This document shows positions 1 to 7,183 of a DNA stretch of 11,808 bases, piece after piece. Position numbers and translations under genes: made by a program. Within the stretch, counting starts at the first letter, position 1, and each line of letters opens with the position of its first letter. The notes beneath the pieces were generated by a model, which worked only from the letters and a program-made list of their open reading frames with translations, was not told the origin of the DNA and made no database searches. Source of the stretch: Pasteurellaceae bacterium (lineage in GTDB: Bacteria; Pseudomonadota; Gammaproteobacteria; Enterobacterales; Pasteurellaceae); NCBI GenBank assembly GCA_900756875.1, contig CAAELW010000266.1, forward strand, positions 1 to 11,808, in the 5' to 3' direction.

Positions 1-1
1 A

Positions 2-541
2 AATAATGCAAATGCAGTGTTAGAAACTTTACCCGCTGAATTTTCTGAAATGTGTGCAGGCCAATTAATCAGCCAATTAGATAAAATCCCAGCTGAAAAA
101 CGTACTGCATTACGTAACAACGCAGGCGGTCATGCAAACCACAGCTTATTCTGGAAATCATTGAAAAAAGGCACCACTTTACAAGGTGATTTAAAAGCAG
201 CTATCGAACGTGATTTCGGTTCTGTAGAAAACTTCAAAGCTGAATTTGAAAAAGCAGCAGCGACTCGTTTTGGTTCTGGTTGGGCATGGTTAGTGATTAA
301 CCAAGGTAAATTATCTGTTGTGTCTACCGCAAACCAAGATTCTCCATTAATGGGTAAAGAAATCGCAGGTTGTGAAGGTTTCCCACTTTTAGGTTTAGAC
401 GTTTGGGAACACGCTTACTACTTGAAATTCCAAAACCGTCGCCCAGACTACATTAAAGAATTCTGGAACGTAGTAAACTGGGATTTCGTGGCAGAGCGTT
501 TAGCTAAAAAATTAGCAAACTGCGGATGTTCAGCTAAATAA
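2..541 (+). CDS. sodA: Superoxide dismutase [Mn], 5' end cut off by the window
   Basis: Cytoplasmic Mn superoxide dismutase, which converts superoxide to oxygen and hydrogen peroxide. The reading frame is open from base 2 (NNANA...), matching about residue 37 of E. coli SodA as I recall it. Roughly 36 N-terminal residues, including the first His ligand, therefore lie before the window, and the GTG at 17 is an internal Val codon. Visible ligands are His (140–142, in NHSLFW), Asp (398–400) and His (410–412) in DVWEHAYY. The Gly in GGHANH and the Gln in NQDSPL are the Mn-type second-sphere pattern; Fe enzymes carry their Gln at the other place. The long stretch [20 protein letters not shown] is nearly invariant in SodA. 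The C-terminus runs about eight residues past E. coli SodA and ends NCGCSAK, a Cys-Gly-Cys tail. The gene converges on the methyltransferase gene across a shared terminator. Its promoter is outside the window. Confidence 0.97.
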   Translation, partial: NNANAVLETLPAEFSEMCAGQLISQLDKIPAEKRTALRNNAGGHANHSLFWKSLKKGTTLQGDLKAAIERDFGSVENFKAEFEKAAATRFGSGWAWLVINQGKLSVVSTANQDSPLMGKEIAGCEGFPLLGLDVWEHAYYLKFQNRRPDYIKEFWNVVNWDFVAERLAKKLANCGCSAK

Positions 542-557
542 TCACTTCTCTAAATGT

Positions 558-587
558 AAAAAATCGCCTTTTTTAGGCGATTTTTTT
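558..587. terminator. Bidirectional rho-independent terminator between sodA and the methyltransferase gene
   Basis: The stem AAATCGCCT (561–569) pairs with AGGCGATTT (575–583) around a five-T loop. A T-run follows on the plus strand and an A-run precedes it at 558–563, so the hairpin has a U-tract when read from either side. It lies 20 bases after the sodA stop and 6 bases before the minus-strand stop at 593–595, so it can end both convergent transcripts. Confidence 0.9.
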
Positions 588-592
588 ATTGA

Positions 593-1036
593 TTAAATCC
601 AACGTCTGACTTTTTTCTTATAAGCCAAATAAGATTCACCAAACTTCTTCTCTAACCAGTATTCTTCGGGTTTAATTTGCCATTGTGTAATAAGATAAAT
701 AAACAGAAAAACACCTAAAAAACTGACCGCACTTTGCAAATAAACTGCCCATGCCACTAACAAACCCGCTAAGCTTAAATACATGGGGTTACGGCTAAAA
801 CGATAAATACCATTTACCACAAACACATTACTTTTTTCTAAGTGAATAGGATTGATATTCGCTTTACTTTTATAGAATTGCCAAAGGCTAAAAAAAGCGA
901 TGGCAGAAGAAATCGATATAATCAAATAAACTGCTAATACATTGATTTCGAGCGGATAAGGATTAGGCAAATATGCCATGATAAGTGCACAGCCAATAAA
1001 AATGACGGGTGGCGGCACAATAGGTTTCTGAATCAT
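593..1036 (-). CDS. Isoprenylcysteine carboxyl methyltransferase (ICMT/PEMT) family membrane protein
   Basis: Small integral membrane protein of the SAM-dependent ICMT/phospholipid methyltransferase superfamily. Bacterial members are mostly of unknown substrate, so none is claimed. The family signature is clear: NGIYRFSRNPMYLSLAGLLVAWAVYL, then the C-terminal block EEYWLEKKFGESYLAYKKKVRRWI, which ends in the family's usual V-R-R/x-W-I. There are four or five hydrophobic segments, starting with PPVIFIGCALIMAYL. I chose the ATG at 1034–1036 (147 aa, MIQKPIVPPP...). The frame opens earlier at a TTG (1067–1069, 158 aa), but that codon has no ribosome-binding site and lies inside the loop of the yfgM terminator. 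No strong Shine-Dalgarno precedes the ATG either, so the start is moderately sure. The gene carries a USS at 726–734. Expression probably depends on read-through from yfgM or an unseen promoter. Confidence 0.85.
   Translation of the reverse strand: MIQKPIVPPPVIFIGCALIMAYLPNPYPLEINVLAVYLIISISSAIAFFSLWQFYKSKANINPIHLEKSNVFVVNGIYRFSRNPMYLSLAGLLVAWAVYLQSAVSFLGVFLFIYLITQWQIKPEEYWLEKKFGESYLAYKKKVRRWI
726..734 (-). repeat. Haemophilus DNA uptake signal (USS), perfect core
   Basis: ACCGCACTT, i.e. AAGTGCGGT on the minus strand. In frame in the methyltransferase gene it encodes SAV. Confidence 0.97.
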
Positions 1037-1051
1037 AAGATCAAAAATCCA

Positions 1052-1077
1052 ATAAAAAAGCCCGAGCAATTCGGGCT
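1052..1077 (-). terminator. Rho-independent terminator of the rodZ-ispG-hisS-yfgM operon
   Basis: Read on the minus strand, AGCCCGA (1077–1071), a five-base loop and TCGGGCT (1065–1059) form a 7-bp GC-rich stem followed by a run of T (1058–1053). It begins 10 bases after the yfgM stop codon. It covers the upstream TTG of the next gene and so argues against that start. Confidence 0.88.
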
Positions 1078-1087
1078 AATTAAAATA

Positions 1088-1702
1088 TTACAGATTATTT
1101 AATTTCATCTGCGCCATTTGTTTTTCTAACGGGTTACCGCTTTTTTGTGCATTTTCAAAGCTTGCTTTAGCACCATTCACATCGCCTTTTGCGACTTGAA
1201 TATCGCCCGCTAAAAGATCTTTACGTGCACTAAAGCCTTGGCTTTTCACTTGATTTAGACTTGCTAATGCAGCATCAAATTGACCTTGTTGGAATTGCAC
1301 GGCAGACAAACGAAGCGCTGCAAGAGACGTTAAGATATCATCTTGTGATTGAGCAATCGCTTGTTTTAAGCTATTTTCAGCAGAGGCGTAATCTTGTTTT
1401 GCAACAAAACCTTTTGCTTCATCTAATAAGCTAAATACCGCATAGCTGGTTTTATCATGCGCTTTCACAAATTCAGCTACTTTAGCTTGTTGTGCGGCAG
1501 CATCTTTGTTTGTGGTATAAACTAGAGCATCATATTCAGCTGACGCTTGCATAATTTGATTGGCTTGATAAGACTGCCAATAACGCCAGCCCAACATCCC
1601 GCCTACACCAAGAATAAAAGCGGCAATAATGGTTTTGCCATTGTCTTTCCACCACTCTTTTAACTGGTTCAGTTCTTGTTCTTCTTCAATGGTATATGCC
1701 AT
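1088..1702 (-). CDS. yfgM: YfgM, ancillary SecYEG translocon subunit / periplasmic TPR protein
   Basis: Inner-membrane protein with a short cytoplasmic N-terminus, one transmembrane segment (about residues 24–42, ending GWRYW) and a periplasmic TPR-like helical domain. In E. coli YfgM associates with SecYEG and the chaperone PpiD and helps newly exported proteins; it has also been linked to RcsB stress control. Length (204 aa) is about that of E. coli YfgM. The N-terminal EEEQELNQLKEWWKDNGK and the repeated Ala/Gln-rich helices (e.g. YASAENSLKQAIAQSQDD, GDVNGAKASFENAQKSG) are typical of the TPR_21 family. The ATG at 1700–1702 has a good AGAAGGA-type ribosome-binding site. It follows hisS by 18 bases as last gene of that operon. 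In enterobacteria bamB and der follow; here a terminator comes directly after. Confidence 0.95.
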   Translation of the reverse strand: MAYTIEEEQELNQLKEWWKDNGKTIIAAFILGVGGMLGWRYWQSYQANQIMQASAEYDALVYTTNKDAAAQQAKVAEFVKAHDKTSYAVFSLLDEAKGFVAKQDYASAENSLKQAIAQSQDDILTSLAALRLSAVQFQQGQFDAALASLNQVKSQGFSARKDLLAGDIQVAKGDVNGAKASFENAQKSGNPLEKQMAQMKLNNL

Positions 1703-1720
1703 TTTCCTATCCTTCTAAAA

Positions 1721-2992
1721 TTAAAATTGGGCTTTCACGTGTTCAATCAAATTGGACACATCAATGGTTTGCTGCTCTGCTGCGCCAAGTAAGTGTTTTA
1801 CCACAACTTGATTATTTTGCACTTCACTTTCGCCAAGTACAAGGGCTAGAGTCGCACCAGACTTATCTGCGCGTTTAAATTGTTTTTTAAAGTTACCGCC
1901 GCTGCAATGCAACATTGTGCTTAAGTGCGGTAATTCTGAACGAAGTTTTTCCGCTAATTGGAATGCGGCTAATGTTGTGCCTTCACCTTGATAAACAACG
2001 TAAATATCTACCGCACTTTTTACTGGAATCGATTTATTCACTTCTTGAACGAGCAACACTAAACGCTCTAAGCCCATTGCGAAACCAACACCACTTGTTG
2101 CGTGGCCACCAAGTTGTTCAACTAAGCCGTCATAGCGTCCACCACCACATACAGTACCTTGCGCACCTAATGCGGATGTCACCCATTCGAATACGGTTTT
2201 ATTATAATAGTCTAAACCACGTACCAATTTTGGATTAATTTCATATTGAATGCCAACCGCATCTAATAGACTGCATAACTGCGCAAAATGCTCTCGACTT
2301 TCATCGTCTAAATAATCCAATAATTTTGGCGCACCGTCCAATACATCTTGTAATGCTTGATTTTTAGTATCCAAAATACGTAATGGATTTTTTACAAGAC
2401 GCTCTTTCTCTTCTTCACTCATTAAATCTTGGTGATTTTCTAAGAAGGCCACTAATGCAGAACGATAGTTTGCACGTGCTTCTAATGAACCAATCGAATT
2501 TAATTGAAGTGAAACATGTTGATCAATACCTAACGCTTTCCACAAACGTGCCGTTAAAATAATTAACTCTGCATCAATTTCAGGGGTTGCGATACCAAAG
2601 ACTTCGACACCAGCTTGATGGAATTGACGATAACGACCTTTTTGTGGACGTTCATGACGGAACATTGGTCCCATATACCATAAACGTTGTTCATTGTTGT
2701 AAATCCAACCGTGTTCAATGGCAGCACGAACACATCCAGCTGTACCTTCTGGGCGAAGTGTTAATTGCTCATCATTATCCCAGAATGTGTACATTTCTTT
2801 TGAAACAACGTCTGTGACTTCACCGATTGCACGAGCAAATAATGGCGTACTTTCCACGATTGGCATACGCACTTCTGAATAGCCATAGCAGCTTAAAATT
2901 TGGCGAACCTGCCCTTCAATCCATTGCCAAAGTGGAGATTCAGTTGGAGAACAGTCGTTCATCCCACGAATTGCTTGAATATTTTTTGCCAC
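1721..2992 (-). CDS. hisS: Histidyl-tRNA synthetase
   Basis: Class II aminoacyl-tRNA synthetase that charges tRNA-His in the cytoplasm. At 423 aa it matches the E. coli enzyme (424). Catalytic core: motif 2 [13 protein letters not shown] (residues 109–121), the HisRS-specific LVRGLDYY (256–263) with CGGGRYDGL (282–290), and motif 3 [11 protein letters not shown] (301–311). The C-terminal anticodon-binding domain covers about 327–420. The start is GTG (2990–2992), preceded at 7 bases by TAAGGA, whose TAA is the ispG stop codon. Only 9 bases separate the two genes, which suggests translational coupling. It carries two uptake signals, at 1923–1931 (coding PHLS) and 2010–2018 (coding SAVD), both in the C-terminal domain rather than the catalytic core. 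Confidence 0.98.
   Translation of the reverse strand: MAKNIQAIRGMNDCSPTESPLWQWIEGQVRQILSCYGYSEVRMPIVESTPLFARAIGEVTDVVSKEMYTFWDNDEQLTLRPEGTAGCVRAAIEHGWIYNNEQRLWYMGPMFRHERPQKGRYRQFHQAGVEVFGIATPEIDAELIILTARLWKALGIDQHVSLQLNSIGSLEARANYRSALVAFLENHQDLMSEEEKERLVKNPLRILDTKNQALQDVLDGAPKLLDYLDDESREHFAQLCSLLDAVGIQYEINPKLVRGLDYYNKTVFEWVTSALGAQGTVCGGGRYDGLVEQLGGHATSGVGFAMGLERLVLLVQEVNKSIPVKSAVDIYVVYQGEGTTLAAFQLAEKLRSELPHLSTMLHCSGGNFKKQFKRADKSGATLALVLGESEVQNNQVVVKHLLGAAEQQTIDVSNLIEHVKAQF
1923..1931 (+). repeat. Haemophilus DNA uptake signal (USS), perfect core
   Basis: AAGTGCGGT on the plus strand, antisense to hisS, where it encodes PHL. Confidence 0.97.
2010..2018 (-). repeat. Haemophilus DNA uptake signal (USS), perfect core
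   Basis: ACCGCACTT; on the coding strand of hisS it encodes SAV. Only 78 bases from the USS at 1923 and in the opposite orientation. Confidence 0.97.
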
Positions 2993-3001
2993 GAGTTTTC
3001 C

Positions 3002-4108
3002 TTAAATAATTCGATTTTTTGGATCTTGTTGTGCGACCTTCGCACGAATTTTTGCTTCTAATTGGTCAATAATCGCGTCGTTATCAAAACGTTCTTTTTG
3101 ACGCTCGCCATCTAAATAATAACCACTTTTCTTATTACCACCGGTCACGCCAAGATCAGACACTAATGCTTCACCCGGACCATTTACCACACAACCAATA
3201 ATAGACACATCCATTGGGGTGATAATATCTTCTAAACGTTGCTCCAGTGCATTCACCGTACCGATCACATCAAACTCTTGACGAGAGCAAGTTGGACAAG
3301 CAATAAAGTTAATCCCGCGAGAACGAATACGTAACGATTTTAAAATATCAAAACCAACTTTGATTTCTTCGACAGGATCAGCAGCTAAAGAGACTCGCAA
3401 GGTATCACCAATACCTTCCGCTAACAACATCCCTAAACCAATCGCTGACTTCACAGAGCCCGCTCGCGCACCACCGGCTTCCGTAATACCTAAATGCAAT
3501 GGCTGTTTAATGGCTTTTGCCAATAAACGGTAAGCTTCCACTGCAAGGAAGACATCAGATGCTTTTACGCTCACTTTAAATTGATCGAAGTTTAAACGAT
3601 CTAAAATCTCAACATGGCGTAACGCTGATTCTAACAAGGCTTCTGGTGTTGGTTCACCAAATTTCTCTTGGATATCTTTTTCTAATGAGCCAGCATTGAC
3701 ACCGATACGGATCGGGATATTTTTATCACGCGCGCAATCCACCACTGCACGAATACGATCTTCACGACCTATATTGCCTGGATTAATACGTAAGCAATCC
3801 ACCCCATATTCAGCCACTTTTAACGCAATGCGATAGTCAAAATGAATATCCGCCACTAATGGCACATTCACTTGCTGTTTAATGATTTTAAAGGCTTCGG
3901 CGGCATCCATAGTAGGTACAGAAACGCGCACAATATCTGCACCGACACGTTCCAAAGATTTAATCTGCGCAACGGTCGCTTCAACATCAGTTGTGCGAGT
4001 ATTTGTCATGGATTGTACGGCAATCGGTGCATCACCACCGATTGGTACATTGCCCACATAAATTTTTGTCGATTCACGACGTTTGATAGTAGGTTTTACT
4101 GCTGACAT
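3002..4108 (-). CDS. ispG: 4-hydroxy-3-methylbut-2-en-1-yl diphosphate synthase (flavodoxin), IspG/GcpE
   Basis: Seventh enzyme of the MEP isoprenoid pathway. It is a [4Fe-4S] enzyme that turns MEcPP into HMBPP using reduced flavodoxin. The N-terminal TIM-barrel contains VQSMTNT (31–37), [12 protein letters not shown] (85–96), LRINPGNIG (106–114) and LGITEAGG (206–213). The C-terminal cluster domain has CPTCSR (C271, C274), C306 in GCVVNGPGE and the conserved Glu313, the cluster ligand set of E. coli IspG shifted by one. The 368 aa are full length. The ATG at 4106–4108 has only a weak GAAAG-type site and starts 18 bases after the rodZ stop. It sits in the order rodZ-ispG-hisS, conserved across gammaproteobacteria. 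Confidence 0.98.
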   Translation of the reverse strand: MSAVKPTIKRRESTKIYVGNVPIGGDAPIAVQSMTNTRTTDVEATVAQIKSLERVGADIVRVSVPTMDAAEAFKIIKQQVNVPLVADIHFDYRIALKVAEYGVDCLRINPGNIGREDRIRAVVDCARDKNIPIRIGVNAGSLEKDIQEKFGEPTPEALLESALRHVEILDRLNFDQFKVSVKASDVFLAVEAYRLLAKAIKQPLHLGITEAGGARAGSVKSAIGLGMLLAEGIGDTLRVSLAADPVEEIKVGFDILKSLRIRSRGINFIACPTCSRQEFDVIGTVNALEQRLEDIITPMDVSIIGCVVNGPGEALVSDLGVTGGNKKSGYYLDGERQKERFDNDAIIDQLEAKIRAKVAQQDPKNRII

Positions 4109-4126
4109 TCTTTCGTAAATTATTCG

Positions 4127-5158
4127 TTAAGGTTTTGGTAATTTAAATTTAGCCACACGGCCATCAACTGTAAGCGGATACGCTTCGCCTTTATAAGTAA
4201 TGCGAACGTTACCCGGCGCACCGATAATCAATGCATAGTCATTACCATTAAAGGTTAAAACTTCGCCTTGTTTATATTCTTTTTGCGCTAATACTTTACG
4301 ATTTTGGTCTTTCACACTAATCCAGCTTGAATTCTTTGTGATCTCAATAACAAGATCGCCTTTCGCTGTGGTTGGTGCTTCAGAAATAGCGGGGGTTTCA
4401 ACCGCACTTTGTGTATCTGGCACAGTTGGCTCTGTTGTTGGTTCTGTGTTAGGTAACGTTTGTTCCACAACCGGTGCGTGAGCTTGTTCAGCGGTAGGCG
4501 CTGAAGTTGCTGCGGTTGAAACTTCTGCGTTTACTGTTTGAGCTTGCTTTTCTTGAGTAGTTGAAACAACAGGTTCAGCAGCGGCATTATTTGTTGTTTC
4601 TGCCACTGGCGAGGTTTCATTATTTGACATCGCTGGTTGGCTATTTACCGCGACTGGAATTTCATTCGAATGAGTAACCGGTACCTCTGATGTTTTTTCT
4701 TTTTCAACGTAGGTTTGCACTAAATTATCACGTTCTTCGTTTGATTTTTGATAATTCTGCCACCACCATAAGCCTGTCATTCCAACCGCCGCGAGTAAAA
4801 TAATGGTTGTAAGTGTGCCGACCCAGCGACCATGAGAAGAGTATTGGTTTACTGAACGCGTCGCACGTGCATTTTTACCTAAATCGTTTTTATATGCCTC
4901 ACCAAAGGTCAAATGCGCCCATTCACTCTCAGGAATACGTAAAAATTTTGTATAACTACGCACATACCCTTTCATAAAGGTTGATGGCACATTTTTTTGG
5001 ACAAATTCATTATTTTCTAATTGTTCCAAAATACTTGGACGTAAAGAAATGGCCTTTGCTACATCTTCCAGAGAAAGATTTAATGCTTCGCGAGCTTGAC
5101 GAAGTTTATCCCCAAAGGAGACGTCTGTTTTTTCGGTTTGTTCAAGGATTGTATTCAT
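4127..5158 (-). CDS. rodZ: RodZ, cytoskeletal membrane protein of the MreB elongasome
   Basis: Bitopic inner-membrane protein that anchors MreB filaments and supports rod shape and sidewall peptidoglycan synthesis. Domain order is the family's: a cytoplasmic helix-turn-helix (HTH_25, residues 15–75, GDKLRQAREALNLSLEDVAK...) that binds MreB in E. coli RodZ; a basic juxtamembrane stretch; one transmembrane helix (about 112–133, ending GLWWW); a low-complexity Thr/Ala/Glu/Pro linker (about 150–265, with TEPTTEPTVPDT near its end); and a C-terminal DUF4115 beta domain (267–340). Length 343 aa against 337 in E. coli. The ATG at 5156–5158 lacks a clear Shine-Dalgarno. A good sigma-70 promoter lies just upstream. 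An uptake signal (4401–4409) is embedded in the linker, encoding QSAVE. Confidence 0.96.
   Translation of the reverse strand: MNTILEQTEKTDVSFGDKLRQAREALNLSLEDVAKAISLRPSILEQLENNEFVQKNVPSTFMKGYVRSYTKFLRIPESEWAHLTFGEAYKNDLGKNARATRSVNQYSSHGRWVGTLTTIILLAAVGMTGLWWWQNYQKSNEERDNLVQTYVEKEKTSEVPVTHSNEIPVAVNSQPAMSNNETSPVAETTNNAAAEPVVSTTQEKQAQTVNAEVSTAATSAPTAEQAHAPVVEQTLPNTEPTTEPTVPDTQSAVETPAISEAPTTAKGDLVIEITKNSSWISVKDQNRKVLAQKEYKQGEVLTFNGNDYALIIGAPGNVRITYKGEAYPLTVDGRVAKFKLPKP
4401..4409 (-). repeat. Haemophilus DNA uptake signal (USS), perfect core
   Basis: ACCGCACTT; encodes SAV within the low-complexity linker of RodZ. Confidence 0.97.
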
Positions 5159-5199
5159 AGGTATAAAAAAAGAAATAGCAATAAAAAACTAAATGCTAA

Positions 5200-5228
5200 A
5201 TTCTAAAGTCGAAAGGGGCTTTTGGCAA
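5200..5228 (-). promoter_or_regulatory. Predicted sigma-70 promoter of rodZ-ispG-hisS-yfgM
   Basis: Read on the minus strand, a -35 element TTGCCA (5228–5223, 5 of 6 consensus bases) and a -10 element TAGAAT (5205–5200, 5 of 6) are separated by exactly 17 bases. The gap between pilW and rodZ is 73 bases with no convincing terminator. Transcription would start near 5193, giving a leader of about 35 bases. Inferred from sequence match only. Confidence 0.6.
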
Positions 5229-5231
5229 TGA

Positions 5232-5774
5232 TTATTTGAGTGAACGGAGCTTTTCCGCTCTAGAAGGATCAACTTGGCGTAATTTATCCGACGCTTGTTG
5301 ATAAACATCGGTTTGTTTTCCTGCAAAAGCACAAAGTGCTATGTTTTCGTAAGTATCAGCTTGATGATAATAATTCGGTGCTGCAAGTGCCGCATTAAAT
5401 TGTGAATAAGCTTGTTCAAACTCACCTTGCCCACATAGAAATGCACCAAAGTTGTTATACACATCGCCTTGCTTATCGTCTAACTTAATCGCCTGTAAAT
5501 AAGCTTGCTTCGCTTTTTCCGTATCACCTTGTAATTGATAAAAATGCGCAAGTGCTGAGTGCACAAGATAATATCGTGCATCATGCTCAAGGGCTTTATC
5601 TAAATTCAGTTTTGCTTGAACAAAATCATTTTGTTGAAGATAACCTAATGCCAATTCAACGCGCGCTTTTGCGGCTTGTTGTTTATTAAAATCAACAGAA
5701 GACTGAGAAACGCAAGCCGAAAAAACAAAAGGAAAAATGACCGCACTTAGAATGTTAATTGGGATTAATTTCAT
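5232..5774 (-). CDS. pilW: PilW/PilF-type lipoprotein for type IV pilus assembly (TPR protein)
   Basis: Outer-membrane TPR lipoprotein. The family (PilF in Pseudomonas, PilW in Neisseria, pilF2 in H. influenzae) helps the PilQ secretin assemble or stabilises pili; in Haemophilus this machinery also takes up DNA. From the chosen ATG (5772–5774, 180 aa) the protein has a signal peptide MKLIPINILSAVIFPFVFSA and a lipobox Cys at residue 21; residue +2 is Val, not the Asp that retains lipoproteins in the inner membrane. At least three TPR units follow: ARVELALGYLQQNDFVQAKL, LVHSALAHFYQLQGDTEKAK and GDVYNNFGAFLCGQGEFEQA. The ATG has an AGGAG site at 7 bases. The frame also opens at a GTG (5796–5798, 188 aa), but that would put Arg-Glu-Arg-rich residues before the signal peptide and has a weaker site. 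It lies 69 bases after rlmN, as in the H. influenzae competence operon HI0365–HI0366. A USS (5740–5748) encodes SAV in the signal peptide. Confidence 0.92.
   Translation of the reverse strand: MKLIPINILSAVIFPFVFSACVSQSSVDFNKQQAAKARVELALGYLQQNDFVQAKLNLDKALEHDARYYLVHSALAHFYQLQGDTEKAKQAYLQAIKLDDKQGDVYNNFGAFLCGQGEFEQAYSQFNAALAAPNYYHQADTYENIALCAFAGKQTDVYQQASDKLRQVDPSRAEKLRSLK
5740..5748 (-). repeat. Haemophilus DNA uptake signal (USS), perfect core
   Basis: ACCGCACTT; encodes SAV in the signal peptide of PilW. Confidence 0.97.
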
Positions 5775-5806
5775 CTTATCACTCCTCTCTCTTATCACTC
5801 TTCTCT
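5775..5806 (-). repeat. 16-base tandem duplication spanning the pilW ribosome-binding site
   Basis: On the plus strand CTTATCACTCCTCTCT (5775–5790) is followed directly by CTTATCACTCTTCTCT (5791–5806), identical but for one base. Read on the minus strand this gives two copies of the AGAGRGGAG/AGAGAAGAG-type ribosome-binding region. The copy nearest the ATG has the better site (GAGGAG); the other contains the GTG that opens the longer frame. The duplication ends exactly at the base before the pilW ATG. Confidence 0.9.
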
Positions 5807-5843
5807 AGGACATTTTTCCTTTACAAGTATTGCTATATTTAGC

Positions 5844-6992
5844 TTAGTTAACCGCTTTTACGTCAATGCCTTCACCAAACTTACGCTTTATTGCTGTACG
5901 TTTGGTTCGGTCAATTACATCCCCCGCCAGCTGACCACAAGCAGCATCAATATCATCACCTCGGGTTTTGCGTACAATCACTGTAAAGCCGTATTCCATT
6001 AAGGTTTTTTGGAAACGATCGACACGACTATTTGAGCTTTTACCATAAGGCGCTTCCGGGAACGGGTTCCATGGGATTAAGTTAATTTTACATGGCGTAT
6101 TTTTTAACACTTGAGCCAATTGATGCGCATGCTCTGTGCCATCATTCACGTGATCTAATAACACATATTCAATTGTCACTTTGCCATGGTTAGCATTCGA
6201 TACTTCTAAGTATCTGTGCACTGAATCCATCAACATTTTGATGTTATATTTTTTATTGATCGGCATAATTTCATCACGCAATTCATCGTTCGGTGCGTGA
6301 AGTGAAATCGCTAATGCTACATCAATCTTATCACGTAACATATCGAGCGCAGGCACAACACCTGAAGTGGATAACGTCACGCGTCGTTTAGACAATCCAT
6401 ATGCGAAATCATCGAGCATAATTTCCATCGCGGGTACAACATTGGCCACATTTAACAAAGGTTCACCCATGCCCATCATCACCACATTGGTAATCGGACG
6501 AACACCCGTCACACCAAAATTACCGATAATTTTTGAGGCACGCCAAACCTGTCCAATAATTTCTGACACCGTTAAATTACGGTTAAATCCTTGCTGTGCT
6601 GTTGAACAAAAGGTACAAGCTAATGCGCAGCCTACTTGAGAAGAAACACAAAGCGTTGCTCGATCCGCTTCAGGAATATAGACCGTTTCAACTTGCTGTT
6701 CACCAACCTGCATCGCCCATTTGATGGTGCCATCTGCAGAACGTTGTTCAACTGCCACTTCTGGTGCTTTAATTTCCGCGACCGCTTTTAATTTTTCTCG
6801 TAATTTTTTATTAATATTGGTCATATTGTCGAAGTTGTCTTCGCCAAAATGATAAATCCATTTCACTAATTGATCCGCACGAAATGGTTTCTCGCCTAAT
6901 TCAGCAAAAAACTCACGCATCTGCTGACGCGTTAAATCCATTAAGTTAATCTTTTTTGTATTCGTTTCGGATGAAAGGGGTTGTTCTAACAT
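5844..6992 (-). CDS. rlmN: Dual-specificity 23S rRNA / tRNA (adenine-C2) methyltransferase RlmN
   Basis: Radical-SAM enzyme that methylates C2 of A2503 in 23S rRNA and A37 of some tRNAs. At 382 aa it is close to E. coli RlmN (384) and aligns from its start. The N-terminal accessory domain includes [27 protein letters not shown]. The radical-SAM cluster motif is CALACTFC (C122, C126, C129). The two mechanistic cysteines are present: C115 in TLCVSS and C352 in DIDAACGQL, the latter being the methyl carrier. GMGEPLLN (174–181) is the SAM-binding GGE-type motif. The ATG at 6990–6992 has GAGG four bases upstream. First gene before pilW. The CRP-S site about 160 bases upstream suggests Sxy/CRP induction with the competence genes, as reported for its H. 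influenzae counterpart. Confidence 0.98.
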   Translation of the reverse strand: MLEQPLSSETNTKKINLMDLTRQQMREFFAELGEKPFRADQLVKWIYHFGEDNFDNMTNINKKLREKLKAVAEIKAPEVAVEQRSADGTIKWAMQVGEQQVETVYIPEADRATLCVSSQVGCALACTFCSTAQQGFNRNLTVSEIIGQVWRASKIIGNFGVTGVRPITNVVMMGMGEPLLNVANVVPAMEIMLDDFAYGLSKRRVTLSTSGVVPALDMLRDKIDVALAISLHAPNDELRDEIMPINKKYNIKMLMDSVHRYLEVSNANHGKVTIEYVLLDHVNDGTEHAHQLAQVLKNTPCKINLIPWNPFPEAPYGKSSNSRVDRFQKTLMEYGFTVIVRKTRGDDIDAACGQLAGDVIDRTKRTAIKRKFGEGIDVKAVN

Positions 6993-7132
6993 AAAGCCTC
7001 GTTATTACACATTACGGCGATGATGTTACTCAGAATTGAGCAACAAAAAATTCGCATATTAAAAATGAGCCGAGATTTTACAGATTTACCGATAGATAAG
7101 CTAGCAGATTTAAAAAAACAACGAAAATTTTG

Positions 7133-7141
7133 ACCGCACTT
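7133..7141 (-). repeat. Haemophilus DNA uptake signal (USS), left of the CRP-S site
   Basis: ACCGCACTT; on the minus strand it is followed by the AT-rich flank CAAAATTTT. Its last base touches the CRP-S site. Confidence 0.97.
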
Positions 7142-7163
7142 ATTTGCGATCTGCATCGCAAAA
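7142..7163 (-). promoter_or_regulatory. CRP-S (Sxy-dependent CRP) site upstream of rlmN-pilW
   Basis: The palindrome TTTGCGAT (7143–7150) / ATCGCAAA (7155–7162) surrounds CTGC. The core is TGCGA-N6-TCGCA, the CRP-S form; ordinary CRP sites read TGTGA-N6-TCACA. In H. influenzae CRP-S sites need both CRP-cAMP and Sxy and switch on the competence regulon, which includes the rlmN-pilF2 operon. The outermost base at 7142 is A rather than T; all other consensus positions fit. It is about 160 bases before the rlmN ATG and 143 before pbpG. I could not settle the matching -10 element: on the minus strand TAAATC (7112–7107) and TAAAAT (7080–7075) are candidates. Direction is assigned from known family regulation; the site itself is symmetric. 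Confidence 0.85.
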
Positions 7164-7183
7164 ATCAAAAAAATGAAAGGGAA

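Noticed and set aside
17..19. GTG as the sodA start codon
   Set aside because: The frame continues upstream as NNANA, matching the internal SodA sequence; this GTG encodes an internal Val.
4380..4700. The repetitive Thr/Glu/Pro/Ala-coding stretch as a DNA repeat or variable locus
   Set aside because: It is the expected low-complexity periplasmic linker of RodZ; I see no perfect tandem DNA units of the type that slip.
5796..5798. GTG as the pilW start (188 aa)
   Set aside because: The downstream ATG has a better ribosome-binding site and gives a normal lipoprotein signal peptide; the GTG adds charged residues and comes from the tandem duplication.
7142..7163. The TTTGCGAT/ATCGCAAA hairpin as a transcription terminator
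   Set aside because: No T-run follows on either strand and no gene ends here; it lies between divergent starts and fits the CRP-S consensus.
6986..7168. A 60-codon minus-strand open frame overlapping the rlmN start
   Set aside because: It runs through the CRP-S and USS sites, has no family resemblance and overlaps the well-supported rlmN start in another frame.
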